This document shows positions 23,961 through 30,540 of a DNA stretch of 30,540 nucleotides, in pieces (the stretch's first letter is position 1; each line of letters begins with the position of its first letter). The notes beneath the pieces were generated by a model, which saw nothing but the letters and a program-made list of their open reading frames with translations, was not told the origin of the DNA and ran no database searches. This DNA is from Bacilli bacterium (lineage in GTDB: Bacteria > Bacillota_I > Bacilli_A > RF39 > UBA660). The DNA lies in NCBI GenBank assembly GCA_017511605.1, contig JAFWJL010000005.1, positions 1 to 30,540 on the forward strand, written 5' to 3'. The position numbers were made by a program, and so were the translations under genes.

Positions 23961-24179
23961 GTGATGACCGGACGCGTTAAGTGGTTTAATAATGATAAAG
24001 GATATGGTTTTATCGGATTTAAAGAAAATGAAGATATATTTGTACACTATTCAGCAATTGAATTAGATGGCTATAAATCTTTGTCTGAAAATCAACTTGT
24101 TGAGTTCAAATTAATAGAAACGAGTAAGGGGTATCAAGCTATTAATGTTAGGTTAGTGAAAGAAACTACAGCGGTATAA
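23961..24179 (+). CDS. Cold-shock domain protein
   Basis: A small single-stranded nucleic acid binding protein of about 72 residues. The RNP motifs are present as GRVKWFNNDKGYGFIGF and EDIFVHYSAI, ending with VEFKLIETSKGYQAINVRLV. It is more divergent than typical CspA in the loop YKSLSENQLVEF. Start choice: GTG 23961 is 9 bases after AGGTG, while ATG 23964 directly follows; both are possible. A hairpin in the short leader could affect translation, as is common for csp genes. It has its own terminator. Confidence 0.92.
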   Translation: MMTGRVKWFNNDKGYGFIGFKENEDIFVHYSAIELDGYKSLSENQLVEFKLIETSKGYQAINVRLVKETTAV

Positions 24180-24196
24180 AAAAGTAGTTTTTTTTT
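24163..24196 (+). terminator. Cold-shock gene terminator
   Basis: Stem AAACTAC/GTAGTTT (24163-24169, 24184-24190), then nine T in all. Confidence 0.85.
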
Positions 24197-24204
24197 ATGT
24201 ACTG

Positions 24205-24213
24205 TGATATACT
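24205..24213 (+). promoter_or_regulatory. Extended -10 promoter for hpf
   Basis: TGATATACT, 22 bases before ATG 24236; weak -35. Confidence 0.6.
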
Positions 24214-24235
24214 AAAATTACAAGGAGGCGATAGT

Positions 24236-24505
24236 ATGGAAATAATTATTCATGGAGATAAGATTAAAGTTACTGAGGCTATGAAGAGTTATATTGAAGA
24301 CAAGCTAGGAAGATTAGATAAATACCTAGAAAATAGCGATAATATTCGCGCAAACGTTATAGTTAAAGTAAAAGGACATCTTCAAACAATGGAAATTACC
24401 ATACCTTTAAAATCATTTATTTTAAGATCGGAGGAAACACAAGAAGACTTCTATGCAGCAGTTGATAAAACAATTGATAAATTAGAAAGAATAAAACTAG
24501 ATTAA
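24236..24505 (+). CDS. hpf: Ribosome hibernation factor HPF, N-terminal part (frameshifted long HPF)
   Basis: 89 residues forming the S30AE/HPF ribosome-binding domain (MEIIIHGDKIKVTEAMKSYI...EDFYAAVDKTIDKLER). In Bacillota the hpf gene before secA normally encodes a long form of about 185 residues with a C-terminal dimerisation domain. Here the frame ends at TAA 24503-24505, just after DKLERIKLD. The next ORF carries the missing C-terminal domain in another frame. ATG 24236 has GGAGG upstream; an in-frame ATG at 24197 precedes the promoter. The product could still act as a short HPF, or the gene may be a recent mutant or an assembly artefact. Confidence 0.88.
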   Translation: MEIIIHGDKIKVTEAMKSYIEDKLGRLDKYLENSDNIRANVIVKVKGHLQTMEITIPLKSFILRSEETQEDFYAAVDKTIDKLERIKLD

Positions 24506-24759
24506 TGTCTAGAAATTCTAAACCAAGCTATGATTTCAATTTTGAAATGATAGACTTTGACAAAGAAGAAGAAAAAGAAGAAAGCAAAATAGTTAAGAGA
24601 AAGACAATTGAAGTAAAACCAATGGATGAAGAAGAAGCAATTCTTCAAATGGAACTATTGGGACATCAATTCTATATGTATAAAGATGCTGATACTAATA
24701 AACCAGCAGTTGTATATAAGAGAAATGATGGAAACTATGGAGTAATTGAATCTGAATAG
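24505..24759 (+). CDS. HPF C-terminal dimerisation domain as a separate ORF
   Basis: 84 residues. A linker-like N-terminal third (SRNSKPSYDFNFEMIDFDKEEEK) is followed by the long-HPF C-terminal domain (KRKTIEVKPMDEEEAILQMELLGHQFYMY...AVVYKRNDGNYGVIE). This domain makes 100S ribosome dimers in long HPF. Its ATG overlaps the stop of the N-terminal ORF (TAATG), like several real gene junctions here, but no good independent ribosome site is seen. The same frame is open upstream of the ATG and reads IRKNKTRL, which matches long HPF. So this is the 3' part of one original gene rather than an old separate gene. Confidence 0.8.
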   Translation: MSRNSKPSYDFNFEMIDFDKEEEKEESKIVKRKTIEVKPMDEEEAILQMELLGHQFYMYKDADTNKPAVVYKRNDGNYGVIESE

Positions 24760-24770
24760 TAACAAAAAGT

Positions 24771-24800
24771 GAGAAAATCTTTATTTTCTCCTTTTTTTTT
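24771..24800 (+). terminator. hpf terminator
   Basis: Stem GAGAAAAT/ATTTTCTC (24771-24778, 24783-24790), then C and nine T. Confidence 0.9.
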
Positions 24801-24808
24801 GGTAGAAT
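24800..24808 (+). promoter_or_regulatory. Extended -10 promoter for secA
   Basis: TGGTAGAAT directly after the hpf terminator and 22 bases before the secA ATG; weak -35. Confidence 0.5.
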
Positions 24809-24830
24809 AATAAGTTGAGGAGATAAAGAC

Positions 24831-27323
24831 ATGAACATATTAAAGAAATTATTCGATCATGAATACAAAGAATTAAAAAGATTTACAAAAATTGCTGATC
24901 AAGTAATGGATTTAGAAGAAGAATATTCTAAATTAACAGATACTGAATTGCAAAATAAAACTCAAGAATTTAAAGATAGATTACAAAAAGGTGAAACATT
25001 AGATGATATTTTAGTAGAAGCATTTGCTACTGCTAGAGAAGCTTCTTGGCGTGTTATTGGAGAAAAACACTTCTATGTACAAATTCTAGGTGGTTTAGCT
25101 ATTCACTATGGAAATATAGCTGAAATGAAAACTGGCGAAGGTAAAACTTTAACTTCAGTATTACCAGCATACTTAAATGCTTTAACTGGTGAAGGAGTAC
25201 ATATTATTACTGTTAATGAATATCTTGCAGGACGTGATGCTGAATGGATGGGTGGTATTCATAAATTCTTAGGATTAACTGTAGGAGTTAATACAAGAGA
25301 TATGTCACCACAAGAAAAACAAGAAGCATATGCTTGTGATATTTTATATTCTACTAATAATGAAATAGGATTTGACTACCTAAGAGATAACATGGTAGTG
25401 AGAAAAGAAGATAGAGTACAAAGAAAATTAAACTTTGCTATTATCGATGAAGTTGACTCAGTATTAATCGATGAAGCCAGAACTCCATTAATCATAAGTG
25501 GTGGAGAAATGGCTAATGCTAATTTATATATTCAAGCAGATAGATATGCAAAAAGCCTAAAGGCAGATAAAGATTTTATTTATGATGAAAAAACAAAGAG
25601 TGTTAACTTAACTGAAGATGGTGCTGATAAAGCAGAATCAATGTTTAATATAGATAACCTATATGATGTTAATAATTCAACTCTATTACACTTTATTAAT
25701 CAAGCATTACGTGCAAACTATGCAATGAAATGTGATGTAGATTACGTAGTACAAGATGGAGAAGTAGTAATCGTAGACCAATTCACAGGTCGTTTAATGA
25801 AAGGTAGAGCTTATTCTGATGGACTTCATCAAGCTATTGAAGCAAAAGAAGGAGTTAATATTAATCAAGAAACTAAGACTCTAGCTACTATTACATTCCA
25901 AAACTTATTCAGAATGTATAAAAAACTATCAGGTATGACTGGTACTGCTAAAACAGAAGAAGAAGAATTTAGAAATATCTATAATATGTACGTTATAGAA
26001 ATTCCTACTAATAAACCAGTTATTCGTATTGATGCACCAGACTTAGTATATGCAACAAAAGAAGCTAAATATAAAGCATTAATTGAGTTTGTTAAAGAAC
26101 GTTATGAAAAAGGTCAACCAGTACTTATTGGTACAATAGCTATTGAAACAAGTGAACTTATAAGTCACTTACTAAAACAAGCAAAAATACCTCATGAAGT
26201 ATTAAATGCAAAGAATCATGAAAGAGAAGCTGAAATCATTTCTAAGATTGGTTTAAATAAATCAGTAACTATAGCTACAAATATGGCTGGTCGTGGTACA
26301 GATATTAAATTATCAGATGAAATAAGAGAATTAGGAGGATTATGTGTAGTAGGTACTGAAAGACATGAATCACGTCGTATCGATAACCAATTACGTGGTC
26401 GTTCTGGTCGTCAAGGAGATCCTGGTTACACTCAATTCTTTGTATCAATGAAAGATGACTTAATGGTAAGATTTGGTTCAGATAGAATTGGTACAATGAT
26501 GCAATCTATGGGTCTAGGAGATCAAGCAATTCAATCTAAGACATTCACAAGATCTATTGGTACTGCCCAAAAACGTGTTGAAGGAAATAACTTCGATATT
26601 CGTAAAAGTTTACTTCAATACGATGATGTAATGAATAATCAAAGAGAAATTATTTATAATAAGAGAAATCAAATATTAGACAATGATTCTATTCATGAAA
26701 TGGTTTTAACAACATTCCGTCATCATGTAGAAGATTTAGTAAAAGCACATCTTGCTCCAGAAGGATACTTAACTGAAGAAGATTATAAAGAAATATTAGA
26801 ATTTGTAAATGAAAATCTATTAAAGAAAGATTTAAAATTAAAAGATATATCTTCTCTAAAAGAAGAAGAATTAATAGATTATATAGCCAAAGCAGTAATT
26901 AAAGAATATGAAGATAAATTAAAAGATATACCTACTGAAGTAACAGAAGAATTTGAAAAAGTAATTACTCTTCAAGTATTAGATAATTACTGGATGGAAC
27001 AAATCAATACAATGTCTCATTTAAGAGAAGGTATCCACTTAAGAGGATATGCACAAGAAGATCCATTAAGAGCTTATACAATGGAAGGATTTGATTTATT
27101 TGATTCTATGTTACAAAAGATAGATAAAGATGTATCAATCTTCTTATTAAAAGCAGAAATAAGACAAAACATTGAAAGAAAACCACAAGAAAAGAAATTA
27201 CTAACTAACGACACAGAAGAAAAACCAATCAAAAAGAAACCAATCAAAAAACAAAAAATAGGTAGAAATGATCCATGTCCATGTGGCTCAGGTAAGAAGT
27301 ACAAACAATGTCATGGAAAATAG
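24831..27323 (+). CDS. secA: Preprotein translocase ATPase SecA
   Basis: The motor that drives secretory proteins through SecYEG. It has 830 residues. Walker A is MKTGEGKTL and Walker B is IIDEVDSVLIDEARTPLIISG. The second nucleotide domain has TNMAGRGTDIKL and QLRGRSGRQGDPG. A scaffold/wing region, HQ..DYWMEQI-type helices and a C-terminal zinc segment NDPCPCGSGKKYKQCHGK complete it. GAGGAG lies before ATG 24831. In many Bacillota prfB follows secA; here an integrase region follows. Confidence 0.98.
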   Translation: MNILKKLFDHEYKELKRFTKIADQVMDLEEEYSKLTDTELQNKTQEFKDRLQKGETLDDILVEAFATAREASWRVIGEKHFYVQILGGLAIHYGNIAEMKTGEGKTLTSVLPAYLNALTGEGVHIITVNEYLAGRDAEWMGGIHKFLGLTVGVNTRDMSPQEKQEAYACDILYSTNNEIGFDYLRDNMVVRKEDRVQRKLNFAIIDEVDSVLIDEARTPLIISGGEMANANLYIQADRYAKSLKADKDFIYDEKTKSVNLTEDGADKAESMFNIDNLYDVNNSTLLHFINQALRANYAMKCDVDYVVQDGEVVIVDQFTGRLMKGRAYSDGLHQAIEAKEGVNINQETKTLATITFQNLFRMYKKLSGMTGTAKTEEEEFRNIYNMYVIEIPTNKPVIRIDAPDLVYATKEAKYKALIEFVKERYEKGQPVLIGTIAIETSELISHLLKQAKIPHEVLNAKNHEREAEIISKIGLNKSVTIATNMAGRGTDIKLSDEIRELGGLCVVGTERHESRRIDNQLRGRSGRQGDPGYTQFFVSMKDDLMVRFGSDRIGTMMQSMGLGDQAIQSKTFTRSIGTAQKRVEGNNFDIRKSLLQYDDVMNNQREIIYNKRNQILDNDSIHEMVLTTFRHHVEDLVKAHLAPEGYLTEEDYKEILEFVNENLLKKDLKLKDISSLKEEELIDYIAKAVIKEYEDKLKDIPTEVTEEFEKVITLQVLDNYWMEQINTMSHLREGIHLRGYAQEDPLRAYTMEGFDLFDSMLQKIDKDVSIFLLKAEIRQNIERKPQEKKLLTNDTEEKPIKKKPIKKQKIGRNDPCPCGSGKKYKQCHGK

Positions 27324-27337
27324 CCATAAAATAAGGC

Positions 27338-27382
27338 TTTGAGAAAATTTATGTGCACAAAAAAAGCACCAATTTTCTCAAA
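27338..27382. repeat. 12-bp inverted repeat beyond secA
   Basis: TTTGAGAAAATT (27338-27349) and its exact complement AATTTTCTCAAA (27371-27382) flank a 21-base loop that contains one TGTGCACA. There is no T run after either arm, so it is not a standard terminator. It is possibly part of an attachment site or an Int/Xis binding region. Confidence 0.75.
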
Positions 27383-27470
27383 TGTGCACATTTTGTGCAC
27401 ATAAAAGTATAAAATATTCAAAATAATCTCTTAAATACCTTATAAATAAAGGGATTATATAATGTGCACA
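27352..27470. repeat. Four TGTGCACA palindromes upstream of the integrase
   Basis: Perfect 8-bp palindromes lie at 27352-27359, 27383-27390, 27394-27401 and 27463-27470. The middle pair forms a 21-bp perfect palindrome (27382-27402). AATGTGCACATTTT is repeated exactly at 27381-27394 and 27461-27474. The last copy overlaps the end of a TATAAT (27458-27463). They are likely operators of an element regulator or recombinase arm sites. Together with the inverted repeat and terminator they account for most of the 221-base gap 27324-27544. Confidence 0.75.
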
Positions 27471-27487
27471 TTTTAGTGGAATAATGA

Positions 27488-27517
27488 AACTAGCATATTA
27501 ATTGCTAGTTTTTCTTT
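27488..27517 (+). terminator. Terminator upstream of the integrase
   Basis: Stem AACTAGCA/TGCTAGTT (27488-27495, 27503-27510) with a TATTAAT loop, then TTTCTTT. It lies 27 bases before the integrase ATG. Confidence 0.8.
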
Positions 27518-27544
27518 GTTCAATAAGAAAGGACAGGGAACATT

Positions 27545-28858
27545 ATGTCAGAGATTAGAATTATGAAAAGGGGAAAGGTTTATCAATATCGATTTGAAAT
27601 TGCTTCAAGAGGAGGTGTAAGAAGGTATATTAATAAGAGTGGCTTTGAATCGAGAAAAGAAGCTCAAGAAGCAGGAGCAATTGCTTATAATGAATATTTT
27701 AGAACTGGAAGAAAACAAAAGATTAAGGATATGTCATATGAAGACTATTTAGACTACTGGATGACTAATTATTGCTACTTTAATGTTAAATATGCAACGA
27801 TAGCATCTTATTTAAATATTATTAAGAATCATTTAAAACCAGAATTAGGAATGTATAAATTAACTCAACTAGATTCATATACGATACAAAACTATATTAA
27901 TAAACTATATAAAGAAAAACATTACTCAAAGCATTATTTAAAAGGAATACTAAAATTAATAAAAGGATCACTTAAATATGCATGTTATACAGTTAATTTT
28001 ATAAATGATAATCCAGCTGAAAGAGTACATATCCCAAAATATGATGTTGTTACTGGTGATCCAGCACATATTTTTACTCAAGAAGAGTTTGAAATAATAC
28101 TAGAAAGATTTAAAGATGCACCATATATCTATTATTCATTCTTAACTGCATATTATACTGGACTCCGAGTATCAGAATGTTATGGATTAACTTGGGATAA
28201 TATAGACTTTGAAAAGAAAACACTAACAGTTAATAAAAATATTATTAAGAAGAATCAAAACAAACTACCTAAAAAATATGTAATAACAAAAGGTCATTCA
28301 GTAGAAGAATGGTATTATGGAACTTGTAAGAATCCTCAATCAAATAGAACTATAGGTATAGGAGACACATTAGTTAAAGCATTAAAAGAATATAAGAAAG
28401 AACAAGAAGAATATAAAAAGTTTTATGGAGATAGTTACCTAAATCATTATGAAAAAGAAGTAATAAATCCATTTACTGAAAGAAAAGAAATAAAAATAGT
28501 GGATGCGCCAGCAGAACTAGAACTAAATTTACCTGAATCAAAGTTAATATTTGTTAAACCTAATGGACAATATAGAGGAACTGAAACTCCAAGACATGCA
28601 TTTAAAGTAATTAATTATGAACTAAAAATACCATGTAGATTCCATGACTTTAGAGATACACATGCCACAAGACTTATAGAACAAGGAGCAGATATAAAAG
28701 CTGTCTCAAAAAGACTAGGACATTCTTCAATTATGACTACCTACAATATCTATGTAAGAGTAACAGATAAAATGGAAACTGAAACTGTAGATAAATTTGA
28801 AGAATATACAAACAATTTAGACATACCAGAGATACAAAAAATACCTTATAAAGATTAG
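27545..28858 (+). CDS. Tyrosine site-specific integrase
   Basis: 437 residues, phage/ICE-type integrase. An AP2-like N-terminal arm-binding domain (KRGKVYQYRFEIA...) and a SAM-like core-binding domain (residues about 62-160) precede the catalytic domain. The catalytic set is intact: Arg208 in TGLRVSE, HDFRDTH with HxxR, LGHSSIMTTYNIYV with the late His and the Tyr nucleophile. A long insertion (about residues 240-340) separates the first Arg from HxxR, as in Tn916-like enzymes. AGGG lies 6 bases before ATG 27545. It marks the left end of an integrated element next to secA. Confidence 0.95.
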   Translation: MSEIRIMKRGKVYQYRFEIASRGGVRRYINKSGFESRKEAQEAGAIAYNEYFRTGRKQKIKDMSYEDYLDYWMTNYCYFNVKYATIASYLNIIKNHLKPELGMYKLTQLDSYTIQNYINKLYKEKHYSKHYLKGILKLIKGSLKYACYTVNFINDNPAERVHIPKYDVVTGDPAHIFTQEEFEIILERFKDAPYIYYSFLTAYYTGLRVSECYGLTWDNIDFEKKTLTVNKNIIKKNQNKLPKKYVITKGHSVEEWYYGTCKNPQSNRTIGIGDTLVKALKEYKKEQEEYKKFYGDSYLNHYEKEVINPFTERKEIKIVDAPAELELNLPESKLIFVKPNGQYRGTETPRHAFKVINYELKIPCRFHDFRDTHATRLIEQGADIKAVSKRLGHSSIMTTYNIYVRVTDKMETETVDKFEEYTNNLDIPEIQKIPYKD

Positions 28859-28867
28859 TATATAAAA

Positions 28868-28876
28868 TGATATAAT
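28868..28876 (+). promoter_or_regulatory. Extended -10 promoter for the HEPN gene
   Basis: TGATATAAT, 18 bases before ATG 28895; weak -35. The HEPN gene can therefore be expressed apart from the integrase. Confidence 0.65.
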
Positions 28877-28894
28877 AATTTATGAGGTGGTATA

Positions 28895-29839
28895 ATGTCA
28901 CGAGCCTTTAAAAATTTTATTATGTTTAAAGCAACAATTCCATTTGAATTTAGAATGAATAATGATGATTATTTAATTACAACTAATGTTAAACTTCATA
29001 ATCACTTAAATAAAAAGTTAAGGAGATTTATTTTTCATAGAGAAAATGTTTTTTTGGAAAATCAACAAGTCCCATCAACAAATTCATATTTTGCAAAAGC
29101 CACATTTCCAAATATTACTTTTTCCTATAATATATCTAAAATCGAGATTCAACTTGAGATATTTGAAGATGAAATAGATGAAATATCCAAATATTACTCT
29201 AATCATGATAATGGTATTAATGAATTATCATCAATCTTTCAAAATATATTATTAGTATTTGCCCATCATTATAATGAAACAATGGGAGGAGAAGATTTTT
29301 TTAAGCCAATAGCTGATTATTATGGTCCGTTTGTGAGTAGTTTATATTTAGAAAAAAATCAAAAAGATTCAAGCGGTGCAATAATATCTGTTTCATACTC
29401 ATTACCAAAAATAAAAAATGATAATATACTTGACTTAGAAAAAATATCACCTATTCAATGGAGATATTATTTTAATCGTTCAAAAAATTCTTATAATTTA
29501 TATGATAATCTAGATTCAATACTTTCAGGAGCAATATCAATGGAATCATATATAATATGGTTAATAAACAATAATGGATTAAAAGAAAAATTTGAAGAAT
29601 ATAAAAATGGACAATCACAAGTTTCTTTTTTTCAAGAAGTATCATTTTTAAAAAAGAATAAAGTAATTGATAATGAAAAAGCAAAGAAAATTAAGGAAAC
29701 CTTTTCAAAATTTAAGGATTATAGAAATTCAATTGTTCATGGAGATATAGAATCACCTTTTATAGAAAGAACTGCTGCAACTGATTGCGTTGAATCTTTA
29801 ATACAATTTTATAAAATATATGAGAATTCACAAATATAG
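28895..29839 (+). CDS. HEPN-domain protein in the integrase island
   Basis: 314 residues. The N-terminal 200 residues are beta-rich and have no motif I recognise. The C-terminal region is helical (SILSGAISMESYIIWLI...) and ends with FKDYRNSIVHGD, the Rx4xH motif of HEPN domains (Arg277, His282). The pattern resembles ApeA-type HEPN proteins, many of which are RNases of phage-defence or toxin systems; that role here is inference. No paired MNT antitoxin gene is seen. AGGTGG lies just before ATG 28895. The island position after the integrase fits cargo. Confidence 0.7.
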   Translation: MSRAFKNFIMFKATIPFEFRMNNDDYLITTNVKLHNHLNKKLRRFIFHRENVFLENQQVPSTNSYFAKATFPNITFSYNISKIEIQLEIFEDEIDEISKYYSNHDNGINELSSIFQNILLVFAHHYNETMGGEDFFKPIADYYGPFVSSLYLEKNQKDSSGAIISVSYSLPKIKNDNILDLEKISPIQWRYYFNRSKNSYNLYDNLDSILSGAISMESYIIWLINNNGLKEKFEEYKNGQSQVSFFQEVSFLKKNKVIDNEKAKKIKETFSKFKDYRNSIVHGDIESPFIERTAATDCVESLIQFYKIYENSQI

Positions 29840-29848
29840 AAAATAGAC

Positions 29849-29876
29849 TTGCATTTTTAAGAAAAAGTGATATTAT
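29849..29876 (+). promoter_or_regulatory. Promoter for the leader ORF and the downstream gene
   Basis: TTGCAT (29849-29854), 16-base spacer, TATTAT (29871-29876) with a TGa extension, 29 bases before ATG 29906. Confidence 0.6.
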
Positions 29877-29905
29877 AAAAGACAATTAATTGGAGCTGAT
29901 GTCTA

Positions 29906-29983
29906 ATGAGAAATAAAGCACTTTTAATTTATACACGAAAACAATTTAGTTTATTAATTAATGGATTCAATGAGAGAAATTGA
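29906..29983 (+). CDS. 25-residue leader peptide candidate
   Basis: A short ORF MRNKALLIYTRKQFSLLING plus FNERN, with GGAG 10 bases upstream of its ATG. Its stop codon lies inside the left side of the following terminator hairpin. Promoter, short basic ORF, terminator and then a larger gene is the layout of translation-controlled attenuation. No claim is made that the peptide has its own function. Confidence 0.5.
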   Translation: MRNKALLIYTRKQFSLLINGFNERN

Positions 29984-30009
29984 CTTTAATGTCTTTTTCT
30001 CTCTTTTTT
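29972..30009 (+). terminator. Terminator/attenuator after the leader ORF
   Basis: Stem GAGAGAAA/TTTCTCTC (29972-29979, 29996-30003) with an inner GAC/GTC pairing, then six T. It ends 15 bases before ATG 30025. Confidence 0.85.
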
Positions 30010-30024
30010 GTTAGGAGGTTTTGG

Positions 30025-30540
30025 ATGATTGCGAGAGATGAAGAAGGAAAATTAGATATAACCTTATTAGAAGTACAAAGACCATTATCAGAAGCAATAA
30101 TAAAAGAATATGATCATAAAGAGGTAATGAAAGACATTCACAACATATTTGTACAACTACAAGATAATTTTTTTGAACAAGCTGTGTATCAAGAATATTT
30201 AAAATATATAATTACAGAAGATTTGGAATTTGTTATAGTTGAAGATCCATCATTGAAAATTAAAAATATCAACGAGAATAATCTTAAACTAGGAAGTGAA
30301 ATCTCTTTTAAAAAATTTACTAAAAAAGATTATAAAAAATCTATAGACTTATGTGAGCATTTATTAATGAGAGTAAGGGATTCATTTTATAATTTAGATG
30401 AGATAGAAAAATATGTTATCAAAAACTTTGAATATGATAAACCAAAACCACTAACAGATGAAATAATAATATTTGAAACTAAAATACATAAAGATAAATA
30501 CTATAGATCAAAGAAAAGTGCTTATATAAAAATGGCTTTG
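30025..30540 (+). CDS. Partial gene, possible ArpU/sigma-like phage regulator
   Basis: The first 172 codons of a gene that runs off the window. AGGAGG lies 6 bases before ATG 30025. The N-terminal half is acidic and has no known motif (LDITLLEVQRPLSEAIIKEY...). The C-terminal visible part, DLCEHLLMRVRDSFYNLDEI and IIIFETKIHKDKYYRSKKSA, resembles the region 4 helix-turn-helix of sigma-like or ArpU/RinA phage regulators, where YYxxKxxA is common. This is a weak similarity judged by eye. It is located behind an attenuator-like leader in the island. Confidence 0.5.
   Translation, partial: MIARDEEGKLDITLLEVQRPLSEAIIKEYDHKEVMKDIHNIFVQLQDNFFEQAVYQEYLKYIITEDLEFVIVEDPSLKIKNINENNLKLGSEISFKKFTKKDYKKSIDLCEHLLMRVRDSFYNLDEIEKYVIKNFEYDKPKPLTDEIIIFETKIHKDKYYRSKKSAYIKMAL

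Noticed and set aside
24470..24510. Programmed -1 frameshifting joining the two hpf ORFs
   Set aside because: No slippery heptamer and no downstream pseudoknot are visible. A -1 shift would give DKLERNKTRL, missing four to five conserved residues, while the 13-bp deletion model restores all of them.
27322..27342. secA terminator AGCC/GGCT just after the stop
   Set aside because: Only four pairs with a 9-base loop and just three T; too weak to call.
1..30540. tRNA, rRNA or CRISPR array
   Set aside because: No gap is large enough with cloverleaf or rRNA-like sequence, and no regularly spaced repeats were found; the only repeat cluster is the irregular TGTGCACA set.
1..30540. Mycoplasma-type genetic code (TGA as Trp)
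   Set aside because: TGA ends walJ, ung and fba at natural lengths, and Trp is coded by TGG, so the standard bacterial code fits.

Overview
The window is AT-rich DNA from a low-GC Bacillota. Spo genes (spoIIR and a spoIIQ-like gene), an RNA polymerase delta subunit, Mbl, a TagO-type enzyme and strong GGAGG/GGTGAT ribosome sites all fit a Bacilli-type Gram-positive. The very low GC, the LysM-G5-M23 protein and the LytTR family resemble uncultured gut Bacilli (RF39 or Erysipelotrichales-like), but that placement is inference. TGA acts as a stop (for example ung and fba), so the code is the standard bacterial one.

Layout. Positions 1-2812 (+) hold a cell-wall M23 peptidase, walJ, rlmH and ung. 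Positions 2850-8724 (-) hold, in transcription order, a class A penicillin-binding protein, then lemA-like, pta, a zinc-ribbon membrane protein and a TPM-domain protein. Positions 8827-13367 (+) hold ywiB-like, argS, rpoE, prfA and prmC. Positions 13414-17359 hold spoIIR, mntP, fba, murA and a degenerate SGNH protein. Positions 17507-23819 hold a membrane-anchored HExxH protein, rpmE, an unknown ORF, rpiB, a DUF1146 gene, spoIIQ-like, mbl, tagO-like and a LytTR regulator. Positions 23961-27323 hold a cold-shock gene, hpf split into two ORFs, and secA. From 27324 to the window end the content is accessory: a tyrosine integrase behind a cluster of TGTGCACA palindromes, a HEPN-domain protein, and a short leader ORF plus terminator before a partial regulator-like gene.

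Functional picture. Most genes are chromosomal housekeeping in Bacillus-like order (walJ-rlmH; ywiB-argS-rpoE; prfA-prmC-spoIIR-mntP-rpiB; murA/spoIIQ/mbl; hpf-secA). They cover envelope building (PBP, MurA, TagO, Mbl, M23), translation (ArgS, RF1, PrmC, L31, RlmH, HPF) and engulfment-stage sporulation signalling. Tight TAATG or ATGA junctions suggest translational coupling. Nearly all promoters seen are extended -10 (TGnTATAAT) types, and many intergenic gaps carry intrinsic terminators.

Points most worth a second look are: an hpf gene whose frameshift is explained exactly by loss of one 13-bp repeat unit; a terminator-like hairpin over the mntP start; a sigma-F-like promoter before spoIIQ; an SGNH protein without its catalytic residues; a LytTR regulator without its phospho-acceptor; and the integrase/HEPN/leader-attenuator island sitting where prfB usually follows secA.
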